Assembly (NCBI GenBank): GCA_022702545.1
Contig: JAHRBC010000002.1
Coordinates: 7,936,001-8,000,000 of the forward strand
Source: Phycomyces nitens
Taxonomy: Eukaryota; Mucoromycota; Mucoromycetes; Mucorales; Phycomycetaceae
Length of the DNA: 64,000 bases
Reading direction: 5' to 3'
Below are positions 12,492 through 24,474 of this stretch, piece after piece. A program made the translations under genes and the position numbers. Position 1 is the stretch's first letter, and each line of letters opens with the position of its first letter. The notes beneath the pieces were generated by a model that saw only the letters and a list, made by a program, of their open reading frames with translations, was not told the DNA's origin and made no database searches.

Positions 12492-13474
12492 ATGGCAAGT
12501 CGATTCCTACCAGATTCTGGATCTACAACGTCTTTATAATCGAGACCTTTATTTATTATATATATTTTTTTAAAAAATATAAAATAAAATAATGAATAAT
12601 AATTGCTTATATTTGATTTCTGTCAGTCTTCTCAGGCCGATGCCCTCTGTCGCTCAACAGATCCCCAACACCCTGCCAACCTAATCCCCGAACTCTGTCG
12701 TCTGTTCTATACTCTTGGCTGGGTTACTGGCACAGGTGGTGGAATCAGCATAAGAAAAGAGTAAGATTGTTCCCAAAACTTATTGGCTATTAACAATATT
12801 AGTGAGCATGTCTATATTGCTCCCTCGGGTGTTCAAAAGGAACGCATGGAAGCCCATCAATTGTTTGTCATGACTCTTGGAAACAGAACATTCTTGCGCA
12901 AACCTGATGTATTGAAGCCCTCTGCTTGTACACCATTATTCTATAATGCATATACTATGCGTGATGCTGGTGCATGTATCCATACTCATTCCCAGAATGC
13001 TGTCATGGCCACTCTCTTGTACCCCGGAAACACGTTTGAGATCTCGCATCAGGAAATGATCAAGGGTATCAGACGTGGGTCCTCAAAGACAAACTTGCGT
13101 TACTTTGATAAATTGGTTGTGCCTATTGTGGAAAATACACCTGAAGAAGAAGATTTGACAGAGCGTATGGCCAAGGTAAAGAAGGCATGGCACAAGGCAG
13201 CCAACTGATTATCGAATGGATTCTGTAGGCAATGGAGGCTTATCCTGACACCAATGCTGTTCTGGTGCGCCGCCATGGTGTTTATGTGTGGGGAGGTAGG
13301 TTAAGGCCAGGTTGCTATGAGTATTGGATCTGACCATCTAGCATATTAGAAAACTGGGAAAAGGCCAAGACAATGACAGAGTGCTATGACTATCTATTTG
13401 AGATTGCAGTCAAGATGAAGTCTATCGGAATTGATCCTGCCCTGAAGCCTGCCAGCGAGCCAGACTATGTATAA
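12492..13474 (+). CDS. MDE1: Methylthioribulose-1-phosphate dehydratase
   Basis: Class II aldolase-fold enzyme of the methionine salvage pathway; it dehydrates methylthioribulose-1-phosphate in the cytosol. Exons: 12492-12494 (ATG only), 12627-12760, 12803-13175, 13229-13295, 13350-13474. The first intron appears to be GC-AG (donor GCAAGT), giving N-terminus [10 protein letters not shown]. Downstream are [40 protein letters not shown], zinc-binding IHTHSQNAV, and [10 protein letters not shown] with the third metal His. The protein ends EPDYV at TAA 13472-13474. Length (about 233 residues) fits the family. The start is the weakest part: it rests on the in-phase GC donor and the lack of any other upstream ATG in frame. 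Confidence 0.88.
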
Positions 13475-13749
13475 AGGATAATGGATGATATATTTATATA
13501 TATCTATATATCTATATATCTATATCAATAAATAAATAGATTAGATAGATCTGATTGAATTGTAGCAAAATAATAATAATAATAAAGATGATGATAATGA
13601 GCATTATTATTATTTTACAAATGTCATTTTGACAATCCCATTTATATTTTTTGGGACTTTGGTGACTTGCTTTAAAACGCCAAAAGTGCATTGTTTTTGG
13701 ATCCTTTCCAGGCAATACAACCTCTTTCTCTTCTTTATTTTCTTTTTCA

Positions 13750-15801
13750 ATGAGCGATCAGGATATAGAACACTTTTGTCTTGTAACTGGCGCACCAAGA
13801 CAAGAAGCCGAAAACTATCTCCAAGTAAAGACCCACCAAATAGAAAACTATCCGATTCATATGAATCTATCGTTTGACTTAAATATCCGTCTTGTATGAT
13901 TAGATTTCCGATGGTGATGTTGAGACGGCTGTGACGCTCTACCTTGAGAATGGAGAAGCTAGTCATCATCAACCTCAAGTCTCGGAACACTCTCTTCGAA
14001 CTTCTCATTACGATGCCGATGAGGAACTTGCTAGGCAATTCGAGGCTGAAGAAAAGATCAAAGAACCTGTGCGTGCACCAATTGCTCCTCGCCATGACAT
14101 TCTGTCCGGAGCGTCGTCCATGTTTGATGGAAACGTTATCTGGGGCCCACGCGAACCAAGTAATGATATATTACTATTATCTTGAAAATGATATTGATTA
14201 TGTATCTTTTTCTGTATTCCTATCATCTACTAGTGCACACTACACATCGTTCAGTGTTTAATCAAGGCGATTCTTCTTCGAGTGTCAACCCTACGCCTGA
14301 TTTCTTTACTGCTTTTCCTACAGGTGATCACACTACAGGTAAATATGTGGAATGAATTATCAGTATCAGTGCTGACGTGTATCAATTGGGGATGACATGC
14401 CGACAACTCTATAAAGAAAATTAAAATTAATTTGTATATACACACATGCATATGTATATATTTAGCTGGACTTCCTGTTGTCGAGAGTGCGGCTTCGGCA
14501 AAGGCAAAAAGATTGGCTGATCTTTTTAGACCTCCATTTGATATCATGTTTCGAGGAGGATTTGAAGAAGTAAATTACTTGGGAATCCAAACAAGAGATA
14601 TTGACAAAATTCCCTTTAATATATATATAAATAGGCTAGAGACAATGCACGAGAATTGAACAAATGGCTATTGATCAATGTTCAGGACCCAACAGAATTC
14701 TCTTGCCAGGTATTGAACAGGGATCTCTGGAGTGATGGCACGGTCAAAGAGATTATCAGAGAATCCTTTATATTCCTCCAGGTATTGATAGACAAAAGGA
14801 GGCTGGCGAATGGATTTATGCTGATAAACCAGGCTATATTCTGTTTGTCTCTAGTATGGAAGAGATAGTCCAGAGGGAAAACGTTACTTGACTCTTTATC
14901 CTACCCAGCACTATCCTCATGTGGCAATTATTGATGCCCGTACTGGTAAGAAGTTTGGTACAATATATCATATAGACCCATGGAAATAACCTCTTTCTTT
15001 CTTTCTTAGGTGAGAGAATCAAGGTGTGGGACAAACAACTGTCTGCGTCTGATTTTATGATGAATGGTACTTGCATGCCCATAATTGCCACTGTTTTCAA
15101 GACGTACTCAACATAAGTTTGATTTTTTTGTAATCTAGCAACCGAGTTCTTGGAGCGTCAGACTTCAGATAGGTCTAGACCAGCTGCAATGAAGAGACCG
15201 CGTGTAACAAAGGTAAGTAAAAAGGTCAAGATCCCAAATTCAACTGTTTTATAACTTTACATAAAGGATGTTTTGGATATGAGTGAGGAAGAGCAGATCA
15301 ATGCGGCAATTGCAGCATCACTAAAGGCCCATAAAGACGCAGATAGAGAAGATTCGGTTGATATCGGAAGACATGAATCTGAAGTAGCCATGGAAGCTGT
15401 TGAGCCACAGGAAGAAGAAGAGGAAGAAGAGGAGGAAGAAGAAGAAGAAGTTCCAGTGACTGGGTCTTTATTGGATTCCCTAAAGCCAATCAAACGACCA
15501 GAACCAACAGATCTTGCCAACTCTACCCGTCTACAGTTCCGTTTGGTTGATGGCAAGCGCGTCATCCGACGATTCATGAAGACAGACCCTGTGCGATATC
15601 TTTTTGAGTTTGTCAAGGCTGAAGTTCCTCAGACAGAACATCAGGCATTTGAGGTAAAGTAAACATGTAGTTTCTGTGCAAATGGTGAACTCATGGTTAT
15701 TGCAGTTGGTCTTTAATCGAAAGCAATTGATTGATATGCTGGATCAGACAATTCAAGAAGCTGGTTTAGAGAATGCGGCTGTAAACTTTGTCCTAGCATA
15801 A
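13750..15801 (+). CDS. UBA-UAS-UIM-UBX protein (UBXN7/Ubx5-like Cdc48 adaptor)
   Basis: Exon 1 starts MSDQDIEHFCLVTGAPRQEA, a UBA-like domain that continues across an intron into DGDVETAVTLYLENGE. A UAS (thioredoxin-like) domain follows, from LADLFRPPFDIMFRGGFEEA through NKWLLINVQDPTEFSCQVLN and PHVAIIDARTGERIKVWD. Then come a ubiquitin-interacting motif (EEEQINAAIAASLKAHKD, near 15290), an uninterrupted Glu run (GAA repeat, about 15411-15450) and a C-terminal UBX domain (RLQFRLVDGKRVIRRF, with the last exon ending at TAA 15799-15801). UBA-UAS-UIM-UBX is the order in UBXN7/Ubx5, which link ubiquitinated substrates and cullin ligases to Cdc48/p97. At least seven short introns. Coordinates of small middle exons are approximate. 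Confidence 0.85.
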
Positions 15802-16043
15802 ATATACCTACACACAAATTGGTGAAAAGATACTACAGTCTAATTCAAAAGAAGAGCAAGAGATGGTACTCTAAAGAAGAAAGGTTTATAATCAATATTC
15901 GGTTGATATTATATAAAAAAAATCAATGATTAGTGTACAGTGCAGCAGCCCAGGTACCCCAGTCTATATTGATCACTTCTTTTTTTTGGGGGGAGGGGAT
16001 TTCACGAGTATAAGAATAGTAGATCGATGGCTAGAATATCATC

Positions 16044-16062
16044 ATACGAGCAGCGCTCGTAT
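16044..16062. repeat. Short perfect hairpin
   Basis: Arms of 8 bp (16044-16051 and 16055-16062) around a 3-base loop, GC-rich compared with the surroundings, directly followed by an AT palindromic stretch. It lies about 240 bp past the UBX gene stop. A role in 3'-end formation is only a guess. Confidence 0.5.
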
Positions 16063-17419
16063 ATATTAATACCAATAATAATTATAATAATTATAGTAAT
16101 TATAATTTTGTTATTCCGGAAACTTTGCGTTTATAAATTGATGTCGCGTCTTTAGAGTTTTTATAATAAAAAATATACATAGCATTAATATTATATTTTC
16201 TGAAGCACTTGGACATCATTCATTATGTGCGTAAAGGTAATTAATTGAAGCCAAGTAGAGAATTAGACTATAATGGCTTGTATTTGTATAGATTGTATCC
16301 AAACTATCCTAGAAATGGGCTAGTTGCTCAGGCCAACCTTTAGATCGATGGCGATTTGGTACCATTTGATTATAAGTATTATTCAATCTCCTTGTTCGAT
16401 TAAGATTCTTGTAAGAATATTCGGTCTAAAATACTAGAAGATTGATTACTTGGATGACCACAAGAATTGTCATTTTCATTTTCATTTTGAAACAAAACGA
16501 ACACATTTCTGTACAACTAAAGATTGAAAATCTGGGAATCTGGAAATTCAAGATTAACAGGGCAGCCTATTGAATATATTTTATTTTATTTTATTATATT
16601 ATATTATATTTTTTCCCAGAGATTGAGAAATCCTTGTTTGGACTTTAAATCCGAGTGGAACGCTGGTACAATAAAATTAGTTTACAATAAATATTTATAT
16701 ACAATGAACGGGATGTCTTTGATCATCCATTGAATCTTGTAGTATTGCCTTGACAGTGTTCCTATTGACATATCCTGTCCACGTGATGTAGCAAAAAAGA
16801 AAGGTGCCAGAATATGTGATACACTACAGTTGGCTACATTAATGCTCTATTTGATCCAGATAATCTAAACACCAAGATTGAAACAAAACGTTCATTGTTC
16901 TTTTTGTACATTGTCCATTGCTACTTGGGTTTGCCGATAAAAGATAACCAGCTTCGTCCAGATCTCTCTAATCTCAACTGGGCGTGTGTTACGGTAGGAA
17001 GAATTGTACCCTAGCGTACAAAACTCTAAAGATGAGTAGCATGATCGTACAAGGGTTTATTTGGAGATGAATAAAGACTGGAGAAAAAGGATACAAGAGA
17101 TGTCTGGGAATACAGAATATTTCTGTTCGTGGCTCATTCTCCATACAATGACAATAGAGAGTAACGGTTGTTTGCAAGGCTCAAAAGAGGATCCAGACCA
17201 TGATATTGATGTCTTTATATAATCGGAAATATTGGACGTGGTATTGGCGGCATTGTAATAAATTGCTCAGATTGGCCACCAAGGCGTTCTCACCATTACA
17301 AACTTCTTCACGATCCGATAAACTCTCTTTTTTGCTTCAACGTTTTTGAAAGCCTAAAAGACAAAAAAAATACTACAGGGATAGCACACAATTGTGTACA
17401 AATCTTATTGCAATATAAT

Positions 17420-17457
17420 GGCCACCACAAAGGCCACCACAAAGGCCACCACAAAGG
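17420..17457. repeat. 12-bp tandem repeat (3 copies)
   Basis: Three perfect copies of GGCCACCACAAA. GC-rich in an AT-rich region. No associated gene accepted. Confidence 0.9.
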
Positions 17458-17951
17458 CGGTCGTCTCTTTGACCATCACTGTTTTTTGCCTTTTTGAAAG
17501 AGAAGGGTCTTTGTGGAATATTAAAACCTATACTACCCTTACAAAATCTGTTATTTCCACGACAACCTTACCAATAGGCTGTCCATCTTACCCCGTACTT
17601 TTGGCCTTTAATTTTCTGCTCGTTATCTTTCACGTTCTCTGGCCTACGTTATCTAGAGGACTCTGGCATGTAAATATCCACATGTATGATATTCACCATT
17701 ATTCTTTATTCGGAACAAATCATATTCGCGTCGATTTAGATAATGGTACAAGGGGAGTACGATTCAGAACAATCTACTGTTGCACTAGAAGAACCAATGG
17801 ACATTTTTGGCTTGTCCTGGTTAGGGCTACGATCTGAAGCCCAATAATAGTAATACATCTGTGTATAGAGAGTATTCTTGTAGGAGGGAAAAAAAGGGCG
17901 GTGGATATTATTCAATTTGAGAACATTGGCGGGGGCCATATCCAGACCGCA

Positions 17952-18000
17952 CATCAGATATCAGGCATCAGATATCAGGCATCAGATACCAGACATCAGG
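17952..18000. repeat. 14-bp tandem repeat
   Basis: About three and a half copies of the unit CATCAGATATCAGG, the last copies with substitutions. It lies about 250 bp upstream of the MYND-finger gene start. Confidence 0.85.
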
Positions 18001-18249
18001 CCTGGACACACCATAAAGGCCCGTGCTGCGTAAAATGGCTTTTGGCTTGTACGGAGATTAGGATTCTCAAGAGACAGATGGAAACACATGGGCGCACTTG
18101 TAAATCAATTCACTGGAGTTTTATTTAGACTGAACAAAAACCACTCACGTGCAAGCTGGTTGGAGGCCAGACTTTGCACAGAATGCCAACTGATAAATAG
18201 AGCTTTGTTCTTTGTAGATTTCAATCCATCTCTTTAAACAATCACAAAA

Positions 18250-19050
18250 ATGCCAGCTCTGAAAACACCCCAACAATCGAATGGTTCCCAGCATATCCTG
18301 GCCAGCATTCGTACGGCTGCTGCCACCCAGGTCTATCACTATGAGGCAGGCGGTCGATGCATTGGCTGCGATGTAGTTGCCAATACTCACCGTAATGCTA
18401 TTCTTATGGCCAGACAGCAGGAGCCAATCTACTGCGATGGAGTCCTGCTCGAACTAGTATCCCAGACAATCCGCCTTTTGAGCAGCCATCTCGAGACCCA
18501 TACAACCCATTATCTGAACTGGTTTGACAACCTCTGTATCGATTTGTGGGAATTCGCAAAGCAGCTTAAAGACGAAACCAATCAAGACTCTCGCTCTTCT
18601 TATCTCACACCTCCGTCTTCACCCTCGGAAGACAAGTGCATATTTGAGAGCCCAGAGAACTACAGACGGGCTATTCGCACCGAGATATACCATTTCCGTG
18701 GCTCAATGAATGAATATGCTTCGACCAATATCAGAGAGGCAATCCAGTACTATAGAAAGTGTCTTGGGGTCCCTCCAAGCCTTTTGCCATCCCATTACCA
18801 CCTCCAGCAATCAGCCACCGCTGCTCTTCAGCGCCTTGGCAACTCAGACAGCTCTTTCAAATCCCGGACTTCTTCTGTATCTAGTCGCAGCCTGGCTTCT
18901 TCTTCTTCTTCTTCTACCTCTTGTTCTAGTTGTGGCAAAGAAAAGCGGGTAATGCCAGTGTGTGCAAAGTGTAAGACCCAATCCTACTGTGGAATGGCCT
19001 GTCTCAAGGCAGACAAGGTTAAGCATTCGGCATACTGTGCTGCAAAATAA
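18250..19050 (+). CDS. MYND-type zinc-finger protein
   Basis: A single uninterrupted frame of 266 codons, unusual here because neighbours are intron-rich. The N-terminal two thirds (GGRCIGCDVVANTHRNAILM, then helical stretches such as NWFDNLCIDLWEFAKQL) match no family I recognise. A Ser-rich linker (near residues 205-225, coded by TCT repeats) precedes a C-terminal MYND finger: CSSCGKEKRVMPVCAKC, then QSYCGMAC, then HSAYC, which supplies the full set of zinc ligands. MYND fingers usually bind Pro-rich partners. Fungal proteins with a C-terminal MYND and an unknown body are common. Stop TAA at 19048-19050. Function not deducible. Confidence 0.8.
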   Translation: MPALKTPQQSNGSQHILASIRTAAATQVYHYEAGGRCIGCDVVANTHRNAILMARQQEPIYCDGVLLELVSQTIRLLSSHLETHTTHYLNWFDNLCIDLWEFAKQLKDETNQDSRSSYLTPPSSPSEDKCIFESPENYRRAIRTEIYHFRGSMNEYASTNIREAIQYYRKCLGVPPSLLPSHYHLQQSATAALQRLGNSDSSFKSRTSSVSSRSLASSSSSSTSCSSCGKEKRVMPVCAKCKTQSYCGMACLKADKVKHSAYCAAK

Positions 19051-21175
19051 TAGGCTGCAACACAATAGAGCCCATAATTCCCCTTCCTCGCATGTATTCT
19101 TTATTTTTATTTTTATATATGTCTTGAAGAGAAAGTCTGAGTGGTCTAGGCTCAATGACTTTCTCCAAGACTTTTCTTTATTTTATTTTATTTTACTTTA
19201 TTTTATTACTGTACATTCATTCTACCAAGCAATATTGCGACCAATCACAATCGATGTCGCTGATCAATCAAAATCGATATAGTTGGCCAATCAAAATCAA
19301 TTTCACATTCTCAGAAATGGAAGTCGTACTGTATACAAATGATTCCCCAACTCTAAATAAACTATTCGCACATTTTTAATCAATAAAAATATATTTATAT
19401 TTGTATAAACATCATATAAAATATTCACACACGTATAATGTTATTTTTTATCTTTAAAAACAAACCATATTAAATAGCGCAAATCTAGCCTTGACAGTCA
19501 AGATCCCTTGACTTTTTCTCACTGATTCTTTGATGGTTTCAGTGAGATTGTCCATCACTCCTAGGGGTTCAGACAATTCCCATTGTCCTTGTCCAACTGG
19601 TTACATTGAGTGCCAATTTTCATTTTTGGGTAAAGAATTTATTTAGAGTTGGCAAACCAGTAATAATAATAATAATAATAAACTCTTTTCTTCTTCTTCT
19701 TCTTCTTTGAAACCAGTATGAAGCCGCCTTTTGTTGGGATCTTCTTGACGATAAAAAAAATTTACAAAAGCTAAAAAGAAAACCATCTTGAAATATAATT
19801 GTTTATTTATTATCATTATTTGCCTTTTCTTTTTTGGAAAACTGTCTTTATATATATATATATATATATTTGACAACATTTATGCACAAACAAGTTGTCA
19901 GTTGTCAGATTTCCATTTTTATAGAGATGTGTCGGAGTCCTAATTCATGACAGTGTGTCAGTGCGACGGGTATTAAAAATGAGAAAAGAATAAAACCATG
20001 GCAACAGCAACAAAAAAAGAAAAAGACAATTAATGTAGAACTAATAACGTCAGTAGAAAACTAAAAGGTTGAATAGATATTTGTAAATGATAAGCCAATA
20101 TAAAAGCAAGACAAATAACACAAAAGTCCTTTTAACAAGTCCTTCTTTAGCCAATGAAATATAAAGCAAAACATCAATGTCTTTTATATCTTGTACCTCT
20201 TTCTTTATACCATTATCCCAACACAAATGAAATAAAACGTCTAATAACTTTAGAATATATATTTAAAAAGGTAGTTGGGCTGTCATTTCGTTGCCACATC
20301 CGAGAAATTATTATTTTCAAGAATGATTATCTTTAATACCATACCAAACATTTCCAATGTATTGACACTTTTTAATAATTACCACAAGAGAATAAGTAAT
20401 TAGCTTAAACAGACTGGATATTGCACCAGAGTATTTCCCTTGTGTCGAAACCAAACCAGGCAATATCATTTCGAGATATAAAGATGGACACAAATGTCTT
20501 TGGGAAACTCAATGATTGTAAAGGCAACACTCAGATCAAGTTGATTATAGAATGATTCAAGTGTAATAAGATTTTAAATTGTAATCCCATACAGAATTAC
20601 CTGCAAAGTTAGCTTGGGATCTCTGAAAAAAAAAACTAGGATTGTCTGTCTGTCTGTCTTTGTTATGTTGGCCTGGCAACTAATTCAATGGATGTTCAGA
20701 ATTTCATCAGTTATGACACATTATTATTGTGGATCAAATATGACCATCAAATCAATCCTTTTTATATATAATCTTTTGTTTTTTTATTCCAAAGAAAAAC
20801 AACATATTATTGCATCGAATTCGATTCCAAATGATAGTTTGCCAGTAGCTCTTGAAAGACAATCAAGTGGTTGCGAGCAATCTCGTTGAATCTTTTTAAT
20901 GAACCTTTAATATCCAATTTATTAGCTATCCCCCACTCTTACATTCAATTTGTTCATCATTTGAGCTCTTTATGAAGAGTATATTCATACTCTCCGATAT
21001 TTGTGTAATTGCACCTCTTTAGGAGATCAGCATTAAAAGAATTGAATTATTGTCATGAAATTTCACTTTATTACGATTGTCAGGAACACGGTATAATGTA
21101 TATCTTTCTTGTTAATACAAATATACATCTCCCACGCTTTTTTTTCCCTCTTGTGAATAATACTCGCAAGACATT
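19051..21175. other. 2.1-kb intergenic region, nothing recognised
   Basis: Lies between the convergent MYND gene and PET127. It contains a triplicated CCAAT-like motif (19241-19300), an AAT array near 19661-19680, a TA tract near 19850-19870, and AT-rich DNA. Short frames present have no homology that I can see. Confidence 0.5.
19241..19300. repeat. Three spaced copies of a CAATCA(A/C)AATC(G/A)AT motif
   Basis: Near-identical 14-bp motifs start at about 19242, 19265 and 19289, a spacing of about 23-24 bp. The core CCAATCA resembles a CCAAT box (NF-Y/HAP type). No promoter is obvious nearby, since both flanking genes point towards it. Confidence 0.5.
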
Positions 21176-23606
21176 CTATTCAAATTCTGTTTTGATGTGC
21201 TCGGAATCATCCATTTCTTGGCCTTGTTTCTCGAGCTCTTTCTTGCTTAGTGACTTGAGCTTTTTTAGGATAGGAATAGGATATGAACTTGCGGAAAATA
21301 TCTTTGACTGTGTCTTTCTAAGATTCCTAAACATCGTTTCTACCACCACAGGATCCTTGGCTACTTCGTTTATTTTGTATCGTACTTCCCAATCGTCGGT
21401 ATTTCTCTTGAGACTGATATTCTCATTGATTGGCAACCCATGTACAAATGACTGGGTCTTTAGGATGTACATCGTCATGTCTCGGTAGGGTTCAAGTGCA
21501 GGATCGCGGGTCTGGAAGAATTGGCCGACACAAGTGTCCTCAGCGGCCCTCGATTCTGTCTTGGCTTCTTCTTCGGGTGGAACGGCCTCGACAAAGATAT
21601 TCATGTGTGCCAGGTGAGAATCCTTGGGTTTCCTGGCGTCAAATGACAATCTTAATGTCTAAAACAGCTTTTAGTTTAGTGGTAGTAAACACAGCAACAG
21701 AGTTACCTGGTTGGGATATTTATCAGTTGCCTTGTCCAGTACAGCCTCAAACAGGGAAAGTGTGTTACGGAATGCCTCGTCTCCCGTCCTTGTTGTCCCG
21801 AATATCCGCGAGTCCATTTCTTCTCTCGATATGTACTGGAACCCAAACAGCTTGGAGGTATTGTGATATGCCACCAGAATGCCGTCCATATGTCCAATTC
21901 GCACCTGGAAGCTAATGAATTGACATGAGAAAACATCCCCTTTTTGTTTCATTTTTGAAACCTTTTTGAGCTTACCTGTATTTCAAAAATGCCGATCGCA
22001 TCATATCATAATATTCTCGCTCAAAGGACTCCATCAGACCGTGAGACCGTTTCAGACTGTAGCCAAGATAATCCTAGTCAAAATTGAGTACAACAGTTGC
22101 ACAGATTCAAATCTTGTTTTACTCACAGAATAATTGGACATATCCAATCGAATTGGAATGGCTGCTCTTGTCTTTAGGTCAAATGTGCCCCTTGGCAGTC
22201 TGGAATCATAACAGTCAAGTTGGGATCTCAATAGAAATTTACCAATCTAGCCATGATAATCCATTATAATCCATTAATAAACACGAATCCCCCACGCACC
22301 AGCCATCGTTCTTACCTGTCCATAGGCGTATGATTCCGGCTGATTCTTCTCTTCTTCTGGGAACTCTATTGCATTGTCCTTGAGGTAACGCTTGTATTCG
22401 TTGGGTTCCAAGGTCAAGACTTTTTCCATTGATTTCCCCTATTGCTTGCTGGTTTAGTACTGATTGGTTGTCTAGGCCTAATTACCATCAATGATAGGAT
22501 AGTGTCTTCTACATCATGGCTCTTGTCCACATCCACAGCATATACGCCATCCTTCCATCTCAAATAGATGGACGCAGGGGCACGCGTTCCTCGGGTAAAC
22601 GTCTTTGGCTCCTTTGCAAAATCATGGGATAGGATAGACGTGTCTATGGGCTTAAAGTTTGACACTGTAAAATAAAAGTGGGACAAGACAGCCGAGACAG
22701 ACGATGTTGATCCAAGATATCGCTTGTTATGCTCCTTTGCCATACTCAGTAGACTCTAGAGCTTGGGTTAGATCATAAAAGCAATCTGTGGACTTACTTT
22801 ATCCTTGGAAGAAGTAATATAAGGCTGTATAGCATCATAATTGAACTCTGATGGCTGGGTGATGTTCTCAAGAAATGGCGTAAAGTTGTAATGCTTTGTA
22901 CGCGGATCTTTGAGGAAATGTACGCCTGGACTATATACACACAAGTGTCAATCAATAGTAACACATTCTAAATAATTGTTGTCATTACTTGAACAAGACC
23001 CGTTGTAATTCATGGGCAAGGCTTGGTACCTTTACCTCACTTGGCGGTTCCACACCTTATTTTCAAGAAACATGATATTTGTTACACATTTAGTTTTTTT
23101 TTTGATTGATTGCTTGATCAAAATATCAATTAGTTCTCTTTACGTCTGTATTGTTCATTGCCAACTTGACTCCATGAACCGTTAGTCGACCCAGAATTAT
23201 CCCCACTATTTGGTTCCATGGGATCGTTCGCTTTGGCTGTCATATCTTTAGAGTTTTTGTGATCATGATATTTCTTTTGTGAGGTCAAATGTTCTCTTGC
23301 TGATTTACGTCTTGAATTCTTGACAATGACCACATTCGAGTCCGGATCGTCTATTTTTGAGTTGGCTAGTAAACCATGTTATTTTACTTGAAGGCAAGCA
23401 AACAACAACTCTGGCCCTCTCTTTTTCTTAAACTTTATACCATTAGTGTGTGTGTCTGTAAGAGTAGATTCGGATTGATTTGATTGTAATTCTCTAGTGA
23501 TTCTTGTTCCATTTCTTGTCAATAATCTCCATTTATACCCAGATCTAGTTGGATCAATATGAGACCAACCGAGCTTAGTTTGTCCAAAGGCAATTCTATG
23601 CATCAT
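21176..23606 (-). CDS. PET127: Pet127-family mitochondrial RNA-processing protein
   Basis: About ten exons on the minus strand. Exon 1 (23606-23441) starts MMHRIAFGQTKLGWSHIDP, Arg-rich and poor in acids, as expected of a mitochondrial presequence. Exon 2 begins at 23365 (intron of 75 bp, phase 1). The conserved core follows: FLKDPRTKHYNFTPFLENI, then QPYITSSKDK, KRYLGSTSSVSAVLSHFYF, FTRGTRAPASIYLRWKDGVY, VDVDKSHDVEDTI, RIGHMDGILVAYHNTSK and LFGFQYISREEMDSRIFG. The last exon ends at 21176-21178 with an acidic tail. In yeast, Pet127 acts at the mitochondrial inner membrane in 5' processing and turnover of mitochondrial RNA. The gene is head-to-head with the mitoribosomal bL31m gene, 200 bp away. 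Assignment rests on recalled family motifs; small exon limits are approximate. Confidence 0.8.
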
Positions 23607-23806
23607 AATCTTTTTTAATGACTAGATCGACTTATAAACTGAGTTGGCTATTCAACAAGAAAGTTGTTCAGCCCTACCATATCAGATTCAACCCCCCGTG
23701 GCTTCGAAGCAGTTGTGACTGCAGTCCTTGTTGTGCGGGTTACCTTTTCCTACCCTTGTGGAGACACACTGCCCCTTTTTTTATTTGTTATTTCCGTGCA
23801 ATCATC
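23607..23806. promoter_or_regulatory. Shared divergent promoter PET127 / bL31m
   Basis: Only 200 bp separate the two start codons, so both mitochondrial genes must be driven from this interval. A frame on the plus strand runs in from 23618 and is continuous with the bL31m frame, but its first 60 residues lack any bL31 similarity and include Cys-rich junk, so I treat it as 5' leader. Confidence 0.5.
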
Positions 23807-24199
23807 ATGAACACAAGTGTGCGATTGCCTCGTGTGTTGACCCAAGTCCGTCATTCCTCGACTGCATCCAAGGCTGTGAAGCCCGAGAATTTCTTGCAGA
23901 CAATTGTCATGAGCAACGGTGCCACCTTTACTGTCCGAACCACCTCACCTGTACGCGCACAGATTCGTCTTACCAAGGATACCCGCAACCATCCTCTCTG
24001 GAATCCTGCCATGCTCAAGGCTGGTCTGACTGAAGAGAGCGAACGTCTGACCAAGTTCCAGAAAAGATTTGGTGAGAGTGCTGACCTGGCTGATATTTCA
24101 TGGATCGAGAGTGATGAGGCAGTTTCTGCTGCAATGAAGAAGGCTGCTGCCAGTGGTGGACCAGCCAAAAAGGCACCTACAAAGGGAAAGAGAAAGTAG
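23807..24199 (+). CDS. MRPL36: Mitochondrial large-subunit ribosomal protein bL31m
   Basis: A frame of 130 codons from ATG 23807. The start MNTSVRLPRVLTQVRHSST is a typical matrix-targeting presequence, with RHSST as likely cleavage region. The mature part has the bL31m signature: FLQTIVMSNGATFTVRTTSP followed by IRLTKDTRNHPLWNPAML. The C-terminus is basic (AKKAPTKGKRK). An upstream in-frame start at 23618 would add 63 residues that destroy the presequence, so I reject it. The protein belongs to the mitochondrial large ribosomal subunit. Unspliced. Confidence 0.85.
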   Translation: MNTSVRLPRVLTQVRHSSTASKAVKPENFLQTIVMSNGATFTVRTTSPVRAQIRLTKDTRNHPLWNPAMLKAGLTEESERLTKFQKRFGESADLADISWIESDEAVSAAMKKAAASGGPAKKAPTKGKRK

Positions 24200-24474
24200 A
24201 GAAAAGAAAATTAAGAAAAAAGATTAGGAGCATCTTTTTATGTACATTAGATAATAATAAAAGATATATACATATATGAAATGTAGACGATGTGATTAGG
24301 CCAAGGTGGTTGAAATGTACAATAGATTGACACCAAGGAAAACGTTCTCGAGATCTTTATCATGCAAAATACACTTTATTATTTTTTCCAACTTTTATTC
24401 AAAATGATTATTTAAACAGATTGATATAATTTACTGGTGTATTCTACCCAAGCAGCAGATAAAACGTTTCCTCT

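Larger units (their letters stand above)
15802..18249. other. 2.4-kb intergenic region, no gene recognised
   Basis: Mostly AT-rich with scattered short frames; none has homology or good splice context. It contains a perfect short hairpin (16044-16062), a 12-bp tandem repeat (17420-17457) and a 14-bp tandem repeat (17952-18000). The frame at 17394-17837 is open for 147 codons but its N-terminal part is encoded by the 12-bp repeat, and I do not accept it as a gene. Confidence 0.5.

Noticed and set aside
17394..17837. 147-codon plus-strand ORF with ATTKATTKATTKA start
   Set aside because: The N-terminal part is encoded by the 12-bp tandem repeat, the rest has no recognisable domain and no splice or promoter context.
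23618..23806. In-frame 63-codon N-terminal extension of bL31m
   Set aside because: The sequence after ATG 23807 is a good mitochondrial presequence. The extension would bury it and carries no family similarity.
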